Shown piece by piece: positions 43,383 to 55,510 of a DNA stretch of 64,000 bases (within the stretch, counting starts at the first letter, position 1; the number at the start of each line of letters is the position of its first letter). The notes beneath the pieces are model-generated. The model had not been told where the DNA came from. It saw only the letters and a list, made by a program, of their open reading frames with translations, and did not search any database. The DNA comes from Ananas comosus (lineage: Eukaryota > Streptophyta > Magnoliopsida > Poales > Bromeliaceae), in assembly GCF_001540865.1 (NCBI RefSeq), contig NC_033630.1, forward strand, positions 9,999,692 through 10,063,691. The letters run 5' to 3'. The translations under genes and the position numbers were made by a program.

Positions 43383-46072
43383 TGTCACGACGGTGTGACC
43401 GGGACGGCGGAGGGCCCTCACGTAGCGTGCCGCAGACCGGCTCCGCATACGTGTCACAGCATATAAGGCGTATATGCAATAAAAGGAGAAGTAAAGGCAA
43501 TAATAAAACAAGTAGAAGAAGTGAAAAATAACAAGCAACCTATAGAACTCAGAAGCAAATATTATGAATCTGATCATCTACACAGGTAAGAAGTAAGTAG
43601 ACAGTAAAAGCGATCAATAAGAAGACAAATATCTGGTCTCAAATGTACAACAATGGTTGTCGTCTAGGTACACTGGTAAAAGCACTCAAACCTCTCCAAA
43701 CAAAACATCAATCGAGAGGTGGACGCACCTAGCAATCGCTCCTCGAGGAAGCTTAGCTCGAAGCAACTCGGCCTTCCCGCGCATCCCTGGCCCACCCTGG
43801 CGTGGAAGGCTCTGGAAAAACATCGAAAAATAGGCGTCGAGAACTATAATTTATAGTTGCCCAGTGGGAATTACTGACCTCAGTCGGCTGTCCACTAGGC
43901 CCCAAAAACAAGGGTAAGAACGTAATAGCACCAAGCAATGAACAGAAGCATGTAATAAACTGCTGAAACAGAGAGAGAATAAGTAAAATGCATATACTAC
44001 TATATCCCTCATAAGCAAGATGTCAGATGTTGTACAGCTATTTTATCATAAGGGAAAACACAACAATGGTAATAGTTACTGTTACGACCGGTCTTTTCAT
44101 ACATGATTTATAGCCCTATCATGGCAACCCAGTACGACTGATGAAGTAGGCTAACTGTCAGGTATACTACATGTCTTCAAACCCTATGATATATGCATGT
44201 AATTCAATCAACTAACTATGCCATTTAGTAGTGATTGTTCATTCTCAAGCATGTTAGATTTCCATTTCCAATTAGGGACCCTACCAAGGTAAGTCCAGCT
44301 TGTGCCGCTCAAGTGCCTTGGTAGCCGAATTCGCTACTCTTGGAATGTGTCTAAGTCCCACTCGACCGTAGGCTTCTCAATACCGCACGTAGCGGAAATA
44401 AGGTCGCGATAGGCTATACTCCGGAGTGCGCTTGTAGGAGCGACCCTCACAGAGGGTGCGAATGAGCACAAATGGAAACAAGCAAAGTCAAAGCTCAAGT
44501 ACTTCGAATTCCTCACTTGTTCTCTAACACAATGGGTATACCGCTCACTAGTATACGAGATCTCGGTTCAAAGTCCATAATGATGAAGTCCCACACACCT
44601 TGCTTAGTGCCTCTTATGACACTTAAGCTCCACAACTGATCATGGTTCCAATTAAAGAATTTAAATTAGTGCTCACTATGCCCGGCCAATGCTACTTCAT
44701 GACATTGGCCCAATCTCACATATCATCTAAGTCCTAACGCCTCTCTAGGCTTTCAAAAAATCCATGATGTCAGATCTTAGTATATTGTTTGAAGGCATGT
44801 AAGCAAGGTTCGTTTTCATAATAGGGATTATAATTTCAAGTCTCAACTAGAAATGCTAGGAAGACACATACATGCTCTCTACTATATAGAGTCCCAAAAT
44901 TTAACTACACATAGTATCATGTTAAGCATTCTAAAATTCATATTAGATATACATTTAACATGGAAATGCATGATTTTTATTTTACGAAACATATTTGCCA
45001 AATATGAGCATTTTTTATATCTAGCTAGCCAAACCCACCGAACCGGTCGCAGTGCTCCTTCGAATCACCGAACGGAGTTGTCACGAGTCTCACATACCTA
45101 AAAGTAATCGCGAGAGATACGAGGGCATTACGACATCCGAGAGATCAAACATTAACCTAGGAGCAAAAATGGCGAAATTTACCTCAAGGTAGAAATCTCT
45201 CCCAAAGCTCCAAAAGAGAGCTAGAACCCTTCCAATCCAAGCCCTAGGAAGGTTCTAAACCAATCGATCTAGCCCAAAGCCTAGATCAAAAAGCCCAAAA
45301 TAAGCCTAAATCTCATTCTAGGGTTATCTTCCAAAATCACAAAAACAAGAATCTAGAGGAGGGAAATATGATACTAACCCTTTGGAAGCTTCAGTCCAGC
45401 CCAAAATGCCCAAGGGTTGAAGTCTTGGATCCACCACCAAGCCCTACAAGCAAGCTCCAAGCCTTGCAAAGGTGGGAAAGAGGGAAAGGGGTTGAGCTCC
45501 AAGCTCCCTCAAGCTAGCTCCTCTTCTTCTCCTTCTCCTCCTTCTTCTTCTTCTTCTCTCTCTAGAAAATGTAGGGAGAGGGTGAGAATGAGAGAATGAG
45601 GGAGGGAAGAGGGGGAAATGGCTAATAAGCCCATCTAATGTAACAAAATCCAGTGAGGCCCCTCAAAAAATCCAAAATTGCATCAGCCCGAACTGGGCAG
45701 TTTTCGCCCAGAGGGACCGGTCTCTCCCCAGCAGGGACCGGTCTCTCGCTGCGAACCCGAAAAACCAGCGTTCGGGAACCGGTCTCTCCCTGCGCGGGAC
45801 CGGTCTCTCACTGCGAAGACGCGTTCGGGAACCGGTGTCGCCTGCCAGGGACCGGTTGCCTCAGGCTGCCTCAACACTGCTCACTGAGGGGACCGGTCTC
45901 TCCTTCCAGGGACCGGTCCCCGAGAGTAAAAACTCTCAGGACTTGTCCAAAGTTCCAGATTTCGAACTTTTCGGGTCGGGGAACATTTTACAACCCTCCA
46001 CCAAGTGTGGAAAAGCTCGAAACACAACCAAACACTCGAACCTCGCAATTTGCAAAGGTCCAGTGTGTTACA
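43383..46072 (-). mobile_element. Solo gypsy LTR in the copia-2 5' LTR, TSD GATTC
   Basis: 2690 bp from TGTCACGACGGTG to CCAGTGTGTTACA, with GATTC at 43378-43382 and 46073-46077. Read on the minus strand it starts TGTAACACACTGGACCTTTG, close to the LTR start at 61081. Eight ACCGGT cores lie at 45717-45925. Its low-coordinate end matches the fragment at 57013-57184. Confidence 0.93.
45715..45925 (-). repeat. ACCGGT palindrome doublets
   Basis: Eight ACCGGT cores arranged as four pairs such as GACCGGTCTCTCC...GGGACCGGTCTC, separated by about 20 bp, in the upstream part of the minus-strand solo LTR. Confidence 0.75.
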
Positions 46073-46247
46073 GATTCTCTTGTACTCTGCCTTTTCGACA
46101 TTAATAAATTATTTGCTCCGTCTTCGTCCGTAGACGTAGGCCGTTGGCCGAACCACGTAAATATCGATGTACTTTTTTCTTATCTTTTTGTTTCATGCAT
46201 TAAATTATTTTCTGAATCTATTTTTCGTCGTTCCGATTTTAACAAAC

Positions 46248-46259
46248 TGGTATCAGAGC
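46248..46259 (+). promoter_or_regulatory. Primer binding site, initiator tRNA-Met, copia-2
   Basis: TGGTATCAGAGC stands three bases after the LTR end TTTTAACA. Confidence 0.92.
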
Positions 46260-46284
46260 CTTTCTATTCCCTTTGAGGATTAAG

Positions 46285-46446
46285 ATGACGATGAAGTTCG
46301 AGATTCAGAAATTTGACAGGATCAACAGTTTCGCATTATGGCAAGTCAAGATGCGTGCTGTATTGACGCAACAAGGATTGCAGAAGGCACTGTTGGGAAA
46401 AGAAAAGATGTCTGATTCTTTGACGGTAGAGCAGAAGAAGGAGATT
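46285..46446 (+). pseudogene. Copia-2 gag, N-terminal part
   Basis: ATG at 46285 gives MTMKFEIQKFDRINSFALWQ, then KMRAVLTQQGL: the gag start of Tork/TNT1-like copia. An inserted solo LTR (46447-49309) cuts it after the Glu-Ile codons. The frame continues exactly at 49310 once the LTR and one TSD copy are discounted. Confidence 0.88.
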
Positions 46447-49309
46447 TGTAAGGAAGTGAATTTTCAAAATACGAGAGTTGAACTTCGATTAGAATCGACT
46501 GATCGTCGATTGGGTACCCTTCGGAAAAGCCGAGGACGACAAAGAGGTCAAAAGTGCATTGAGGAAGGCCTCCGAGAGCAAGCTGGTGAAATTCTGCAAA
46601 GTGCAGGATTTATGCTCTCGGGGACCGGTCCCTCAGTTGGAGGACCGGTCCCCGTAAGCGTGGGAAATGGCAGACTGGAGTCTGCGCAGGAGTTCTACTC
46701 TCGGGGACCGATCCCTCAGCCGGAGGACCGGTCCCCGTACGCGTGAAAATGGGCAGAGCCCTCTGCCCGCAGGAGTTGCTCTCGTGGATCGGTCTCTCAA
46801 GCAAGGATCGGTCCCCGCACCCGAAATCTACCCAGTGAGGGCTGTGCTAGAGACATGAAGTGGAGGGGCTTATTTGTAAAGTGTTCATATGAGGGGTTAA
46901 GAGAGGGGTTCCTCTCCCTCTTCTCTCATTTCTCCCTCATCCTCCCTCACCGTTTCCTCTCTCTCTTTAGAAAGGAAAAAAAGAAGAGGAGAAAGGAAAA
47001 GAAGAAGAAAAGAAAGGAAAGGAATGAGAAGAAGGAGAAGCAAGCTTAGGAGGAGATCATCTCTACCTTTTTCTCTTCCTCTCACCATTGGAGCAAGCTT
47101 CTTAAGGTAAGCTTAGTGCTCATCCATGGTAGATCCTTAGGGTTGAGTTTTTATACCCTAAGAATGATTTTAGGTGACTCCTATGATGCCTAATAGATGA
47201 TTGATGCGTGAATCACGAAGCTAAACGATGGATTTAGCAATAGTAGCATCTAGGGCATCCAAGGAGGGTTTTTGTTAATAGATGAGTTTGTTCTCATTTA
47301 GACCCTTGTAGACCTAATTGCTAGGTATCCGAACGTGTTTGCGAAGTCGGTTCGGCGATTCGTCGAGCCGTTGCAAGGCTATTGAAGAAACGGTCGGTTT
47401 AGCTTCATTTCTGCCTGGAGGGCCGAGGCGGCGTCCATAAATCGTGAAAATGGATCCCGAGCACCGTAGCACATAACCGAAGACCTATAATTTCCGGGGC
47501 TGCGAAGCGGCGCGCGGTTGGTGCGCAATTGCGAGTTTGGGCCGAGTCGGATAGCGGGTGCCGCGGGCGGCCGATTCCAAGTGGCTACGAGCAATCAGAG
47601 AGTAAGTTAAGGTGGGTTGTGCTTACTGAAGCGACTAGGTCGCCGTTATGTCTAAGAGAATTGTGATTTCGTATTGATGCATATAGCGGTAGCTAGCTGT
47701 AAATCTATGAATGCATGTTGATTTATATTGTAAAATGCTAGATGGTTGCATGTAGCTAATTCTAAATGAATGCATGATTAGCATTGTGAGGATAGGCATG
47801 TGAGTTGGATCGATGACTCTAGAGTAAGTAGAGAACTTGACATTGGACAATTAGGATGTCGAATAGATCGAGTGGCATCGAACCTAGTGTTGTTGAACCT
47901 AGGGTAAATCATGAGTGGCATCTAACCTAGTGTTAAAGAACATAGGTTGTGAATGAACCTAGAGTTAAATAGATTTAGGTGAGTAGCATCCAACCTAGTG
48001 TCGTGAATATAGGTTGAACAAGTGAACCTAGAAGCTGAGATCTAGGTAGTAATGACATAGAGCCTAGAGTGTTGGAACCTAGGTTATGATATGTGGTAAA
48101 CCTAGAGTGGCATTGAACCTAGGTTGTTGAGTATAGTGGTAGCAGCCACTAGGATGTTCTAGGTCGACAGCATAGGGTTGGATATGGACCCTCGACCTGT
48201 GGAAGTGGATTCCGGAATCTCAGGACTTGAGATAACCTCGGTATCAAGGCTAGGGCGTGTGTGACGATTTCGCCGCCGAGATTGATACCAAGGTGGATTA
48301 GGTGTGTGTACAGTGTTCGCCACCCGGAGGCTTGAACCATGGTTGGGCGTGTACGACGATTTTGCCGCCAAATGGTTAAGCCGATTGTGGATCAGGCCGC
48401 CCGGTGACTTGAGCCTATTCAGCATGTGCGACGATTTCGCTGCTATGGGGCTAAGTCACGGAGGGCGGTAGGCTGAGGTGCAGCCAGTGCGCGGATTATC
48501 CGCGGATGATTGACTCGAGGCCGAGTCGGATGGATAGCTTGGTTGAGATAATAGAAACCTTGAAAGCCAGAAATAGATGGCATGAGCTAAGGGAATAGAA
48601 ACCTTAGAAGCAGGTGAAACTTGAACCGTGAGCCTAAGGTAGTAGAAACCTTAGAGATGAATGATATGAGCTAAAGATAGCAAAGTTGAAGGTAGAATCA
48701 ATAGATCTACTAGTTGATTGCATATATTTATATTGCATATTGTGAGGCATGTTATCTGTTAATTGCATAATAACATGATGATATATATCTATAGATATTT
48801 TTGGACTAACATGATTGCACTGCCTCCTTGGACTTATTGGTCGAGCTTTTTCCTTGGGCGGTCGTACCCACTGGGAACCATGGAGTTGGTTCTCACCCCA
48901 CGTTGTTTTGGGGTGTTACAGATTCGCACGTGAGCGGCGCAGCGGCGCGAGGCAAGGGCGTAACTCTATAAATAGCACCCTACCCCCGAGACCGAGATAG
49001 CGGTACCCCGAGTCGGCATAGCCAAGGGGTAGAGGGAAGGAAAAAGTAAAAGTTGTAATAACTTAAATTGTATTTTGGAAGTAATATGTAATTGTGATGT
49101 ATAAAGCATGTATGTGAATGCTTGTAATAGTTAGCTATTTATGTTTTTGATACTTCCTTATGCAATCTAAATGTTGAATACTGTTCCTGGTTGGAATCTT
49201 TGTATTGTACTTGTTGCGACGCCTAGGACGTACAGGGGAAACTCTGTCCGTTCGGCGGTCTGTCGGCGTCCCCGAACCCGACCAAATAGGCGGGGCACGG
49301 GGCGTGACA
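46447..49309 (+). mobile_element. Solo gypsy LTR in copia-2 gag, TSD AGATT
   Basis: 2863 bp, TGTAAGGAAGTG... to ...CACGGGGCGTGACA, with AGATT at 46442-46446 and 49310-49314. It is the same subfamily as the LTR at 1139-3772. Visible parts are ACCGGT/ATCGGT doublets (46618-46820), a GA-rich tract (46968-47045), an AACCTAG repeat zone (47880-48130) and CGACGATTTCGCCGCC repeats (48258-48440). Confidence 0.93.
47880..48440 (+). repeat. Periodic leader motifs in the LTR: AACCTAG and GACGATTTCGCCGCC
   Basis: GAACCTAGTGT/GAACCTAGGTTG units recur about ten times in 47880-48130. GTGTGACGATTTCGCCGCC and two variants follow at 48259, 48349 and 48424. The same order is found at 53430-53880 and, reversed, at 11640-12000. 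Confidence 0.7.
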
Positions 49310-50050
49310 AGATTGATGATAAAACTCTTACAGCAATACAATTATGTTTATCCGATGAGATATTATGCGAGGTCTTGGATGAAAAGACCGCTGCAAGGCT
49401 TTGGCTTAAATTGGAGTCTTTCTACATGACGAAGTCTCTCACCAACAAATAACATTTGAAGCAACGTCTCTTCATGTTGCGCAGGCGGAAGGTACCTCTA
49501 ATAAGTCGCATTTAGATGAATTTAATTCTATTATTATAGATCTCCGCTCGATAGATGTTAAAATCGAGGAGGAAGATGAAGCCCTTTTATTATTATGTTC
49601 CCTACTGCCCTCTTATAAGAATTTTCGTGAGACTTTCTTGTTTGGACGAGATGCTCTATGTCTCGATGATATTAAATCCTCTTTACTTTCAAAAGAGAGA
49701 ATTGACATGCAGATAAGCAACGAGACAGGTGGAGCTTCAGGATAAGGTTTGGTTGCTAGAGGAAGGTCTCGAGAGAAGGGTTTCGGTAATAGAGGTACAT
49801 CTAGATCCTGATTTGTGGTTATTGTAAGAAGAAGGGTCACATAAAAGCTGACTGTTTCAAGTTGAAAAATAAAAAGCAGTGGAAGAATAACGGTGATAAA
49901 AATCAAGGTCAGAAAAACACCAATACTGAAGCAGAAGCAAGTATTGTAGCAGGAGAATCAGATAAAAATGATATCGTCTTCACAGTTACAGATAAGACAC
50001 GCAGACAGGATGAGTGGCTTATGGAGTCCGATGTACAAGCCTATTGAAGG
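49310..50050 (+). pseudogene. Copia-2 gag, C-terminal part, with zinc knuckle
   Basis: It resumes the gag frame after the solo LTR (TAARLWLKLESFYMTKSLTN) to a stop at 49450. A shifted frame then carries FRETFLFGRDALCLDDIKSS near 49620-49680. A nucleocapsid zinc knuckle of the CGYCKKKGHIKADC type is encoded near 49817-49860, with frame breaks around it. At least three disruptions separate the blocks, so no gag product is possible. The Tork/TNT1-like character agrees with the integrase that follows. Confidence 0.8.
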
Positions 50051-50895
50051 TGGAGATGCATTGATGGGAAATCACTCTAAGTGTACAGTTATTGGAATTG
50101 GCACTGTTCGGGTACGGATGTTTGATGGAGTAGTGAGGACTATATCTGAGGTTCGGCATGTTCCGAATATGAGGATAAATCTGATCTCGTTGGGTATACT
50201 TGATACTAAAGGCTTTAAGTATTCTTCAGCTGATGGATTAATGAAGGTCGCTAAAGAGAATCTTGTAGTGATGAAGGCCAAGTTGTTCGACATGTTATAT
50301 GTTTTGCAGAGTTCCACTATGACAGGTTCAGCAGCGGTGACTTCTTGCTCTACGTTAGATTCGGATAGCACCAGATTATGGCATATGCGACTAGGCCATA
50401 TGAGTGAATATGGTATGATGAAGTTCGACGAGAGAGGTCTACTTGGTAGTCAGAGTTTAGAAAAATTGGACTTCTGCGAGCATTGTATTCTTGGCAAACA
50501 AAAGAGAGTCAGCTTTAAGGCCGCAAGTTCACCGAACAAAAGGTACTCTGGACTATATTCATTCTGATCTTTGGGAACCTTCTCGTACTCCTACTCATGG
50601 TGGTGCTAGATATATGTTGACTTTTATTGATGATTATTCTCGTAAAGTGTGGGCGTTCTTTCTAAAAAGTAAGGATGAGGTGTTCAATTATTTCAAGCAG
50701 TGGAAGGTCATGATTGAGAAGCAAACTGAAAAGAAGATCAAAAGATTAAGGACCGACAACGGTTTGGAATTCTGTTCGTCGACGGAGTTTAAAGAATTCT
50801 GTATGAATGAAGGAATCGTCAGGCATAAGACCGTTAGGCATACTCCACAGCAGAACGAGGTGGATGAATAGAACTCTTTTGGAGAGAGCTCGTTG
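49968..50895 (+). pseudogene. Copia-2 protease end and integrase, broken
   Basis: The frame from about 50034 shows a protease/linker part (ISEVRHVPNMRINLISLGIL). The HHCC zinc finger (LWHMRLGHMSEYG, CEHCILGKQKR) follows to 50567. A shifted frame from 50491 gives the integrase core with Asp in YIHSDLW and RLRTDNGLEF. The final block, expected as NGVxERxNR, reads QQNEVDE and hits a stop at 50869. The bases around the catalytic Glu are disrupted, so integrase activity is lost by frameshift, by stop and at the active site. Confidence 0.85.
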
Positions 50896-50959
50896 TATGC
50901 CCTCTAATGCTGGCTTTGCTAAGAGTTTCTAGGTATAGGCGATCTCTACGGCATGCTAT

Positions 50960-51975
50960 TTGGTAAATCGATCTCCACATTCAGCACTTGATTGCAAAAC
51001 TCCGGAGGAGGTATGGTCTTGCAGCCCTTCTGATTATTCTAATTTGCGAATATTTAGTTGCCCTGCTTATGTTCATGTCAATAAAGGCAAGTTAGAACCT
51101 AGGGCTAAAAAGTGCATTTTTATTGGTTATGCATCGGGGGTTAAGGGATATAGATTGTGGTGTCCTGAATCGTCAAAATTAATTATTAGTAGGGATGTCA
51201 CATTTGATGAATATGCTATGTTATATCATAACCGTAATTCTTCTGATGAGACCCCGAGTGCTAGCAAGCAGGTGGAGGTAGAGACCGATGGTATAGTTCA
51301 GTCGCAGGATTTTTTTCAGTCAAAATAATTTCAGTTAGCAGACACCTCAGTAACTGAAACCCCACAAGTTGAGAGGCAGAGCATTGCTACATGCAGAGCG
51401 AGGAGACAAATCAAACCACCGCAGAGATACGGTTATGAAGATATGATTGCTTTTGCTCTTTCAGTGGCACAAGATATAGAAGAAGAAGGTGAACCTTCCA
51501 CATATAATCAAGCTATTTCTTGTGCCAATTCTGCAGAGTGGTTGGTGGCGATGAATGAGGAAATGGAGTCTCTCCATAAGAATCGCACATGGGAGTTGGT
51601 AAAACCGCCTACAGGCAAGAAAATTGTCGGCTGTAAGTGGGTCTTCAAGAAAAAGGACGGAATCCCCGGCGTGGAAGATACAAGGTATAAAGCTCGTTTA
51701 GTTGCTAAGGGCTACAGTCAGGTAGAAGGTGTTGACTTTAATGATATTTTCTCACCCATCGTGAAGCATACTTCTATTCTTGTTCTTTTATCGTTAGTAA
51801 CCATGAATGACTTGTATCTTGAGCAGCTTGATGTTAAGACAGCTTTTCTGCACGGAGAAATTGAGGAGCAAATTTATATGAAACAGCCGGAGGGATTCAG
51901 TGTTGAAAGGGAAGGAAGACCATGTTTGCCTGTTAAAGAAATCGCTTTATGGCTTAAAGCAGTCTCCTAGACAAT
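50960..51975 (+). pseudogene. Copia-2 integrase C-terminus and N-terminal half of reverse transcriptase
   Basis: 50960-51328 holds the integrase tail (VNRSPHSAL, CPAYVHVNKGKLEPRAKKCI, FIGYASGVKGYRLW). 51443-51970 holds the RT entry: EWLVAMNEEMESLHKNRTWE, GCKWVFKKKDG, KARLVAKGYSQ and LDVKTAFLHGEIEEQIYMKQ. A one-base frame slip near 51905-51925 precedes the YGLKQSPRQ block, which then reads correctly up to the solo LTR. The RT resumes at 54540. Confidence 0.88.
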
Positions 51976-54539
51976 TGTAAGGTACCGAACTTCTACGATT
52001 ATGAAGTTTCGGTGGGAACTTGCTCAAAAAGCTATTGGAGTAGTTCCGGTGAGGTTCGGGAGCATTCGAATGTTTTCGGTATGCGTCGGGCGCGAAAACG
52101 GAACCCAAAAAGCTATGATTGGACCCTGGCCGAAATCCGGCAAGGTGTGGATGAAAAGATGGTTTAAACGCGCTCGAAAACATGTTTTGGGGGTCTCGGT
52201 ACGATTAAAGATGAATTGGAGGCCCTACGAGCGAAAACGAGCGAAAACGGACCAAAGCTGAAATTGCTGAAATTTTGGCTAAGTCCTTAAAATTGCTGAT
52301 TTTCTGGACCTATGAGGTCCGGACCCTAGGGCCAAGGTCCGGACCCCGAGCCCGAAAAATGCAAACTTGTAATTAAATGGTGGGGGGTTGACTTATAAAG
52401 GGGCTACACCCCTTCTTCTTCCTCTCTCAGCCGAACATACCCACACCCACATGGAGGAAAGAGAAACTCTCCCTTTCTCTCTCTAGATATCTCCTCCATC
52501 TCTCTAGATCTCACTCCCAGATTCGGAGGCTTGGTGGAGAAGAAGCTTGAGAGCGCGTGGGAGCGACGGTCCGGGCCTTCATGCACCCGGTGGAGCGGCG
52601 TGCTTCCGTCTCGGCGTTCGCATTTTGGTAAGCTTTTGGGATTTGGTTTAATCCTTAATGCTTAGTGTTCTAATAGCCCTTAGAACGTTTCTAGCATGTT
52701 TTCTCCATAAATACTTGGGTTATTTGGGAGAAATGAGAAGCTAGGGCTTGGATTAGGGTTTTGGGCAAATTGTGGATTTTGATCTAATTAAACCCTTTTT
52801 CTCTAATTGGAGGTTAGAGAAGGGCCCTTGAAGACCCTACGTCGGGGATCGACGTACGGTTGGTGATCGTTTGCGAGTTCGAGCCGAACCGGACAACAAG
52901 TGTCGTGGGAGGCTGATTGCAAGTGCCGACAAGCAATCGGAGAGCGTTGCGAGGTGGGTTGTGCTCACCGAAGTTATTAGCTCGCTTCCATGTCGAAGCG
53001 AAGTGAGATTGGTTATTGATGCATATAACGGTAGCTAGTTATAAAACATATGAATGCTATGTTAGGCTACTAAAGAATGCATGTTAACATAATGTAAAAA
53101 TGCTAGAAGAATGCATAATGGCATAATATAAAAATGCTAGAATAATGCGTATTGATATAATGTAAAAATGCTAAATGAATGCATGTTGGCATGTTATAAA
53201 AATGCTAGAAGAATACATGTTGGCCTAATGTAGAAATGCTAAATGAATGCATGTTGACATTGTGAAATGTACTAGATGAGATATGCATGTTGATATGTGT
53301 AGAATATGCTAAATTCACGTAAATGTGAACTTGAGTCGATAACTCTAGGTTGATTAGAGAACTCGACATTGGGGAACGAGAACATAAAAGCTATAGAAAC
53401 TCGATGTGGGCAAATAGAATGTCAAGTAGATCGAGTAGCATTGAACCTAGTGTCATAGACATAGATTGAATATGAGTGGCATTGAACTTAGTGTTAATAA
53501 ATATAGGTTGAACAAGTGAATCTAGAAGTTGAGATCTAGGTAGAGATGACATAAAACCTAGCGTGGTTGAACCTAGGTTGTGGATTATAGTGGTAGCACG
53601 GCCACTAGGATGTGCATGGGTCGAACTTAGATAGGTCGACAACATAGGGTGTGTGACTACCCATGAGATGTGAAAAATGGATTTCGGAATCCCAGAAATT
53701 ATGGAACAACAAGAGTAGGTATGGGGTGTGTGCGACGATTTTGCCGCCTAGGGCTAAACCATTGTTGGGCGCGTGCGACAATTTCGCCGCCAGATGGTTA
53801 AGCCGGTTATTAGATTATGCCGCCAGGTGACTTGAGCCCGTGTTCGGCGTGTGCGACGATTTCGCCGCCAGGTGGCTAAGTCATGGAGCGCGGTGGGCTG
53901 TTGTCGCAGCAAGTGCGCGGTAGTCCGCGGATGATTGACTCGAGGCCGAGTAGTGTTGATAGCTTGGTTAAGGTGATGAAACCTTAAAAGCTAATAATAA
54001 ATGGTAAGAGCTAAGGTAATAGAGACCTTAGAAGCAAGTTGGACTTGAGTTGTGAACCTAAGGTGGTAGAAACCTTAGAAGCTAGATGACGTGAGCTATG
54101 GTTAGTAGAATTGAAGGTAGTATCAATTGATCTACTAGTTGGTCGCATAGTTCTATAAAATTGCATGATTTTCATATTGCATGTTGAGAGGTATGAACAT
54201 GATGATGTTAGTTGCATAAATTATATGATGATATATATATGTGGATATTTGTTGGACTAACATGTTGCAGTGCCTTCTTGGACCTGGTGGGTCGAGCTCT
54301 TTCCTTGGGTGGCTGTACCCACTAGGTATGTAAAACCTGGGACGAATGCTTGTAATAGTATAGTTGCATTTATGTTTTTGATACTTCCTTATGCAATCCT
54401 TGCTTGATTACTGTTCCTGGTTGGGACCTCGTACTTTGTATGGATTGTGACGCGTAGGACGTACAGGAGAGACTCTGTCCGTTCGGCGGTCTGTCGGCGT
54501 CCCCGAATCTGACCAAATAGGCAGGGTCGGGGCGTGACA
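51976..54539 (+). mobile_element. Solo gypsy LTR in copia-2 reverse transcriptase, TSD ACAAT
   Basis: 2564 bp from TGTAAGGTACCGAACTTC to GGTCGGGGCGTGACA, with ACAAT at 51971-51975 and 54540-54544. The insertion splits the Trp codon of the PRQW block. This subfamily carries TCCGGA instead of ACCGGT palindromes (GGTCCGGACC at about 52317 and 52340), with TTATAAAGG about 50 bp downstream at 52395. Confidence 0.94.
53076..53280 (+). repeat. Minisatellite of about 34 bp x 6 within the solo LTR
   Basis: The unit AATGCATGTTGGCATAATGT + AAAAATGCTAGAAG repeats six times with drift. The related LTR at 46447 has only one or two such units at about 47705-47780, so the array expanded in this subfamily. 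Confidence 0.8.
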
Positions 54540-55357
54540 ACAATGGTATGAGCGGTTCGACTCCTTCATGACTGGTCATGGATATTCCAGAAGCAAGCGT
54601 GACAGTTGTGTATACTTCAGAAAGCTTGATAAAGGATCTTTCATATATTTGTTGCTCTATGTCGATAATATGTTAATTGCTTCCAGCGACATAATTGAGA
54701 TAAATAAATTAAAGGCTTTACTTAAGGGTGAGTTTGAGATGAAAGATCTAGGTGCTGCTAAGAAAATTCTTGATATGAAAATTAAAAAGGACAACAAGTC
54801 AGGACTACTGCATTTGACACAAGAGAAATACATAGAGAAGATTTTAAAGCATTTCGGGATGACAGATGCAAAATCGTTGAGCATTCTTTTTGCAGCGCAT
54901 TTCAGACTTTCCGCCGAGTTATCACCGCAGTCCGATAATGAGCGGGAGTACATGTCACATGTTCCCTATTCTAGTGCTGTCGGGAGCATCATATACGCCA
55001 TGATTTGCACACGGCCGGACATCTCCTATACAGCGAGCATGGTTAGCAGATGTATGACCAATCCGTGGTAAGGCTCATTGGCAAGCTGTTAAGTGGATTT
55101 TCAAATACTTACGGGTACCACTAACGCTTGTTTGTGAGATGTAAGGTGGTGTGGTTGGATATGTTGATTCGGAGTTTGCAGGTGATTTGGACAGAAGGAG
55201 ATCACTTTCAGGTTATGTATTCTCTATTGGCGGATGTGCAGTTAGTTAGAAAGCTTCACTATTGGACCCTCATGTCGATCCGAATGAATCAGTCTTTCTA
55301 CAGAGGTAAATCTTTGCCTGCTAGGCAAGAGGATAGCAAGTTACAAATTCTGTCTCG
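54540..55357 (+). pseudogene. Copia-2 reverse transcriptase C-terminus and RNase H start
   Basis: 54540-55071 continues the RT frame: CVYFRKLDKGS, then LLYVDNMLIASSD, where the second catalytic Asp of YVDD is Asn. EFEMKDLGAAKKILDMKI and VPYSSAVGSIIYAMICTRPD follow. The frame stops at 55069; shifted traces of RNase H (VGYVDSEFAGDLDRR-like, SLSGYVFSIGG-like) persist to about 55357. There an organelle-derived insert begins. Confidence 0.85.
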
Positions 55358-55403
55358 GTAGGACATGTATTTCTATTACTATGAAATTCATAAATGAAAA
55401 TGA

Positions 55404-55477
55404 AGTAGTTTACCGGACAAATTGATAAGTCTGGCATTACCGGCCCACCAAGCGAAACCGGTGGTTTCTTGGTCAGT
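55404..55477 (-). pseudogene. psbC: Plastid psbC (photosystem II CP43) N-terminal fragment
   Basis: Minus-strand reading gives [20 protein letters not shown], then GKLL: the highly conserved N-terminal region of CP43, a chlorophyll-binding core antenna of photosystem II. Only about 24 codons remain. The frame is fused upstream to the ndhA piece through about 33 bp of unrelated sequence and then runs into unrelated DNA. It is not functional. Confidence 0.88.
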
Positions 55478-55510
55478 GTTATTACACCTATTAAAGAAAT
55501 GAAATTCTTT

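Larger units (their letters stand above)
42366..46244 (+). mobile_element. Copia-2 5' LTR, split by a MITE and a solo gypsy LTR
   Basis: It starts TGTTATATT and ends TTCCGATTTTAACA just before the primer site. Its own sequence is 42366-42374, 42746-43382 and 46078-46244; the rest is inserted. The 3' LTR (56398-57793) shares AGATTTAATTTGGTATATAT and the terminal CTTTTCGACATTAATAAATT. GCCAAGGTGAGAT stands immediately before the TG, resembling the element's own polypurine tract. Confidence 0.85.

Noticed and set aside
45653..46276. 207-codon frame on the plus strand
   Set aside because: It crosses the ACCGGT palindromes of a minus-strand solo LTR and then copia LTR sequence; a chance frame through element boundaries.
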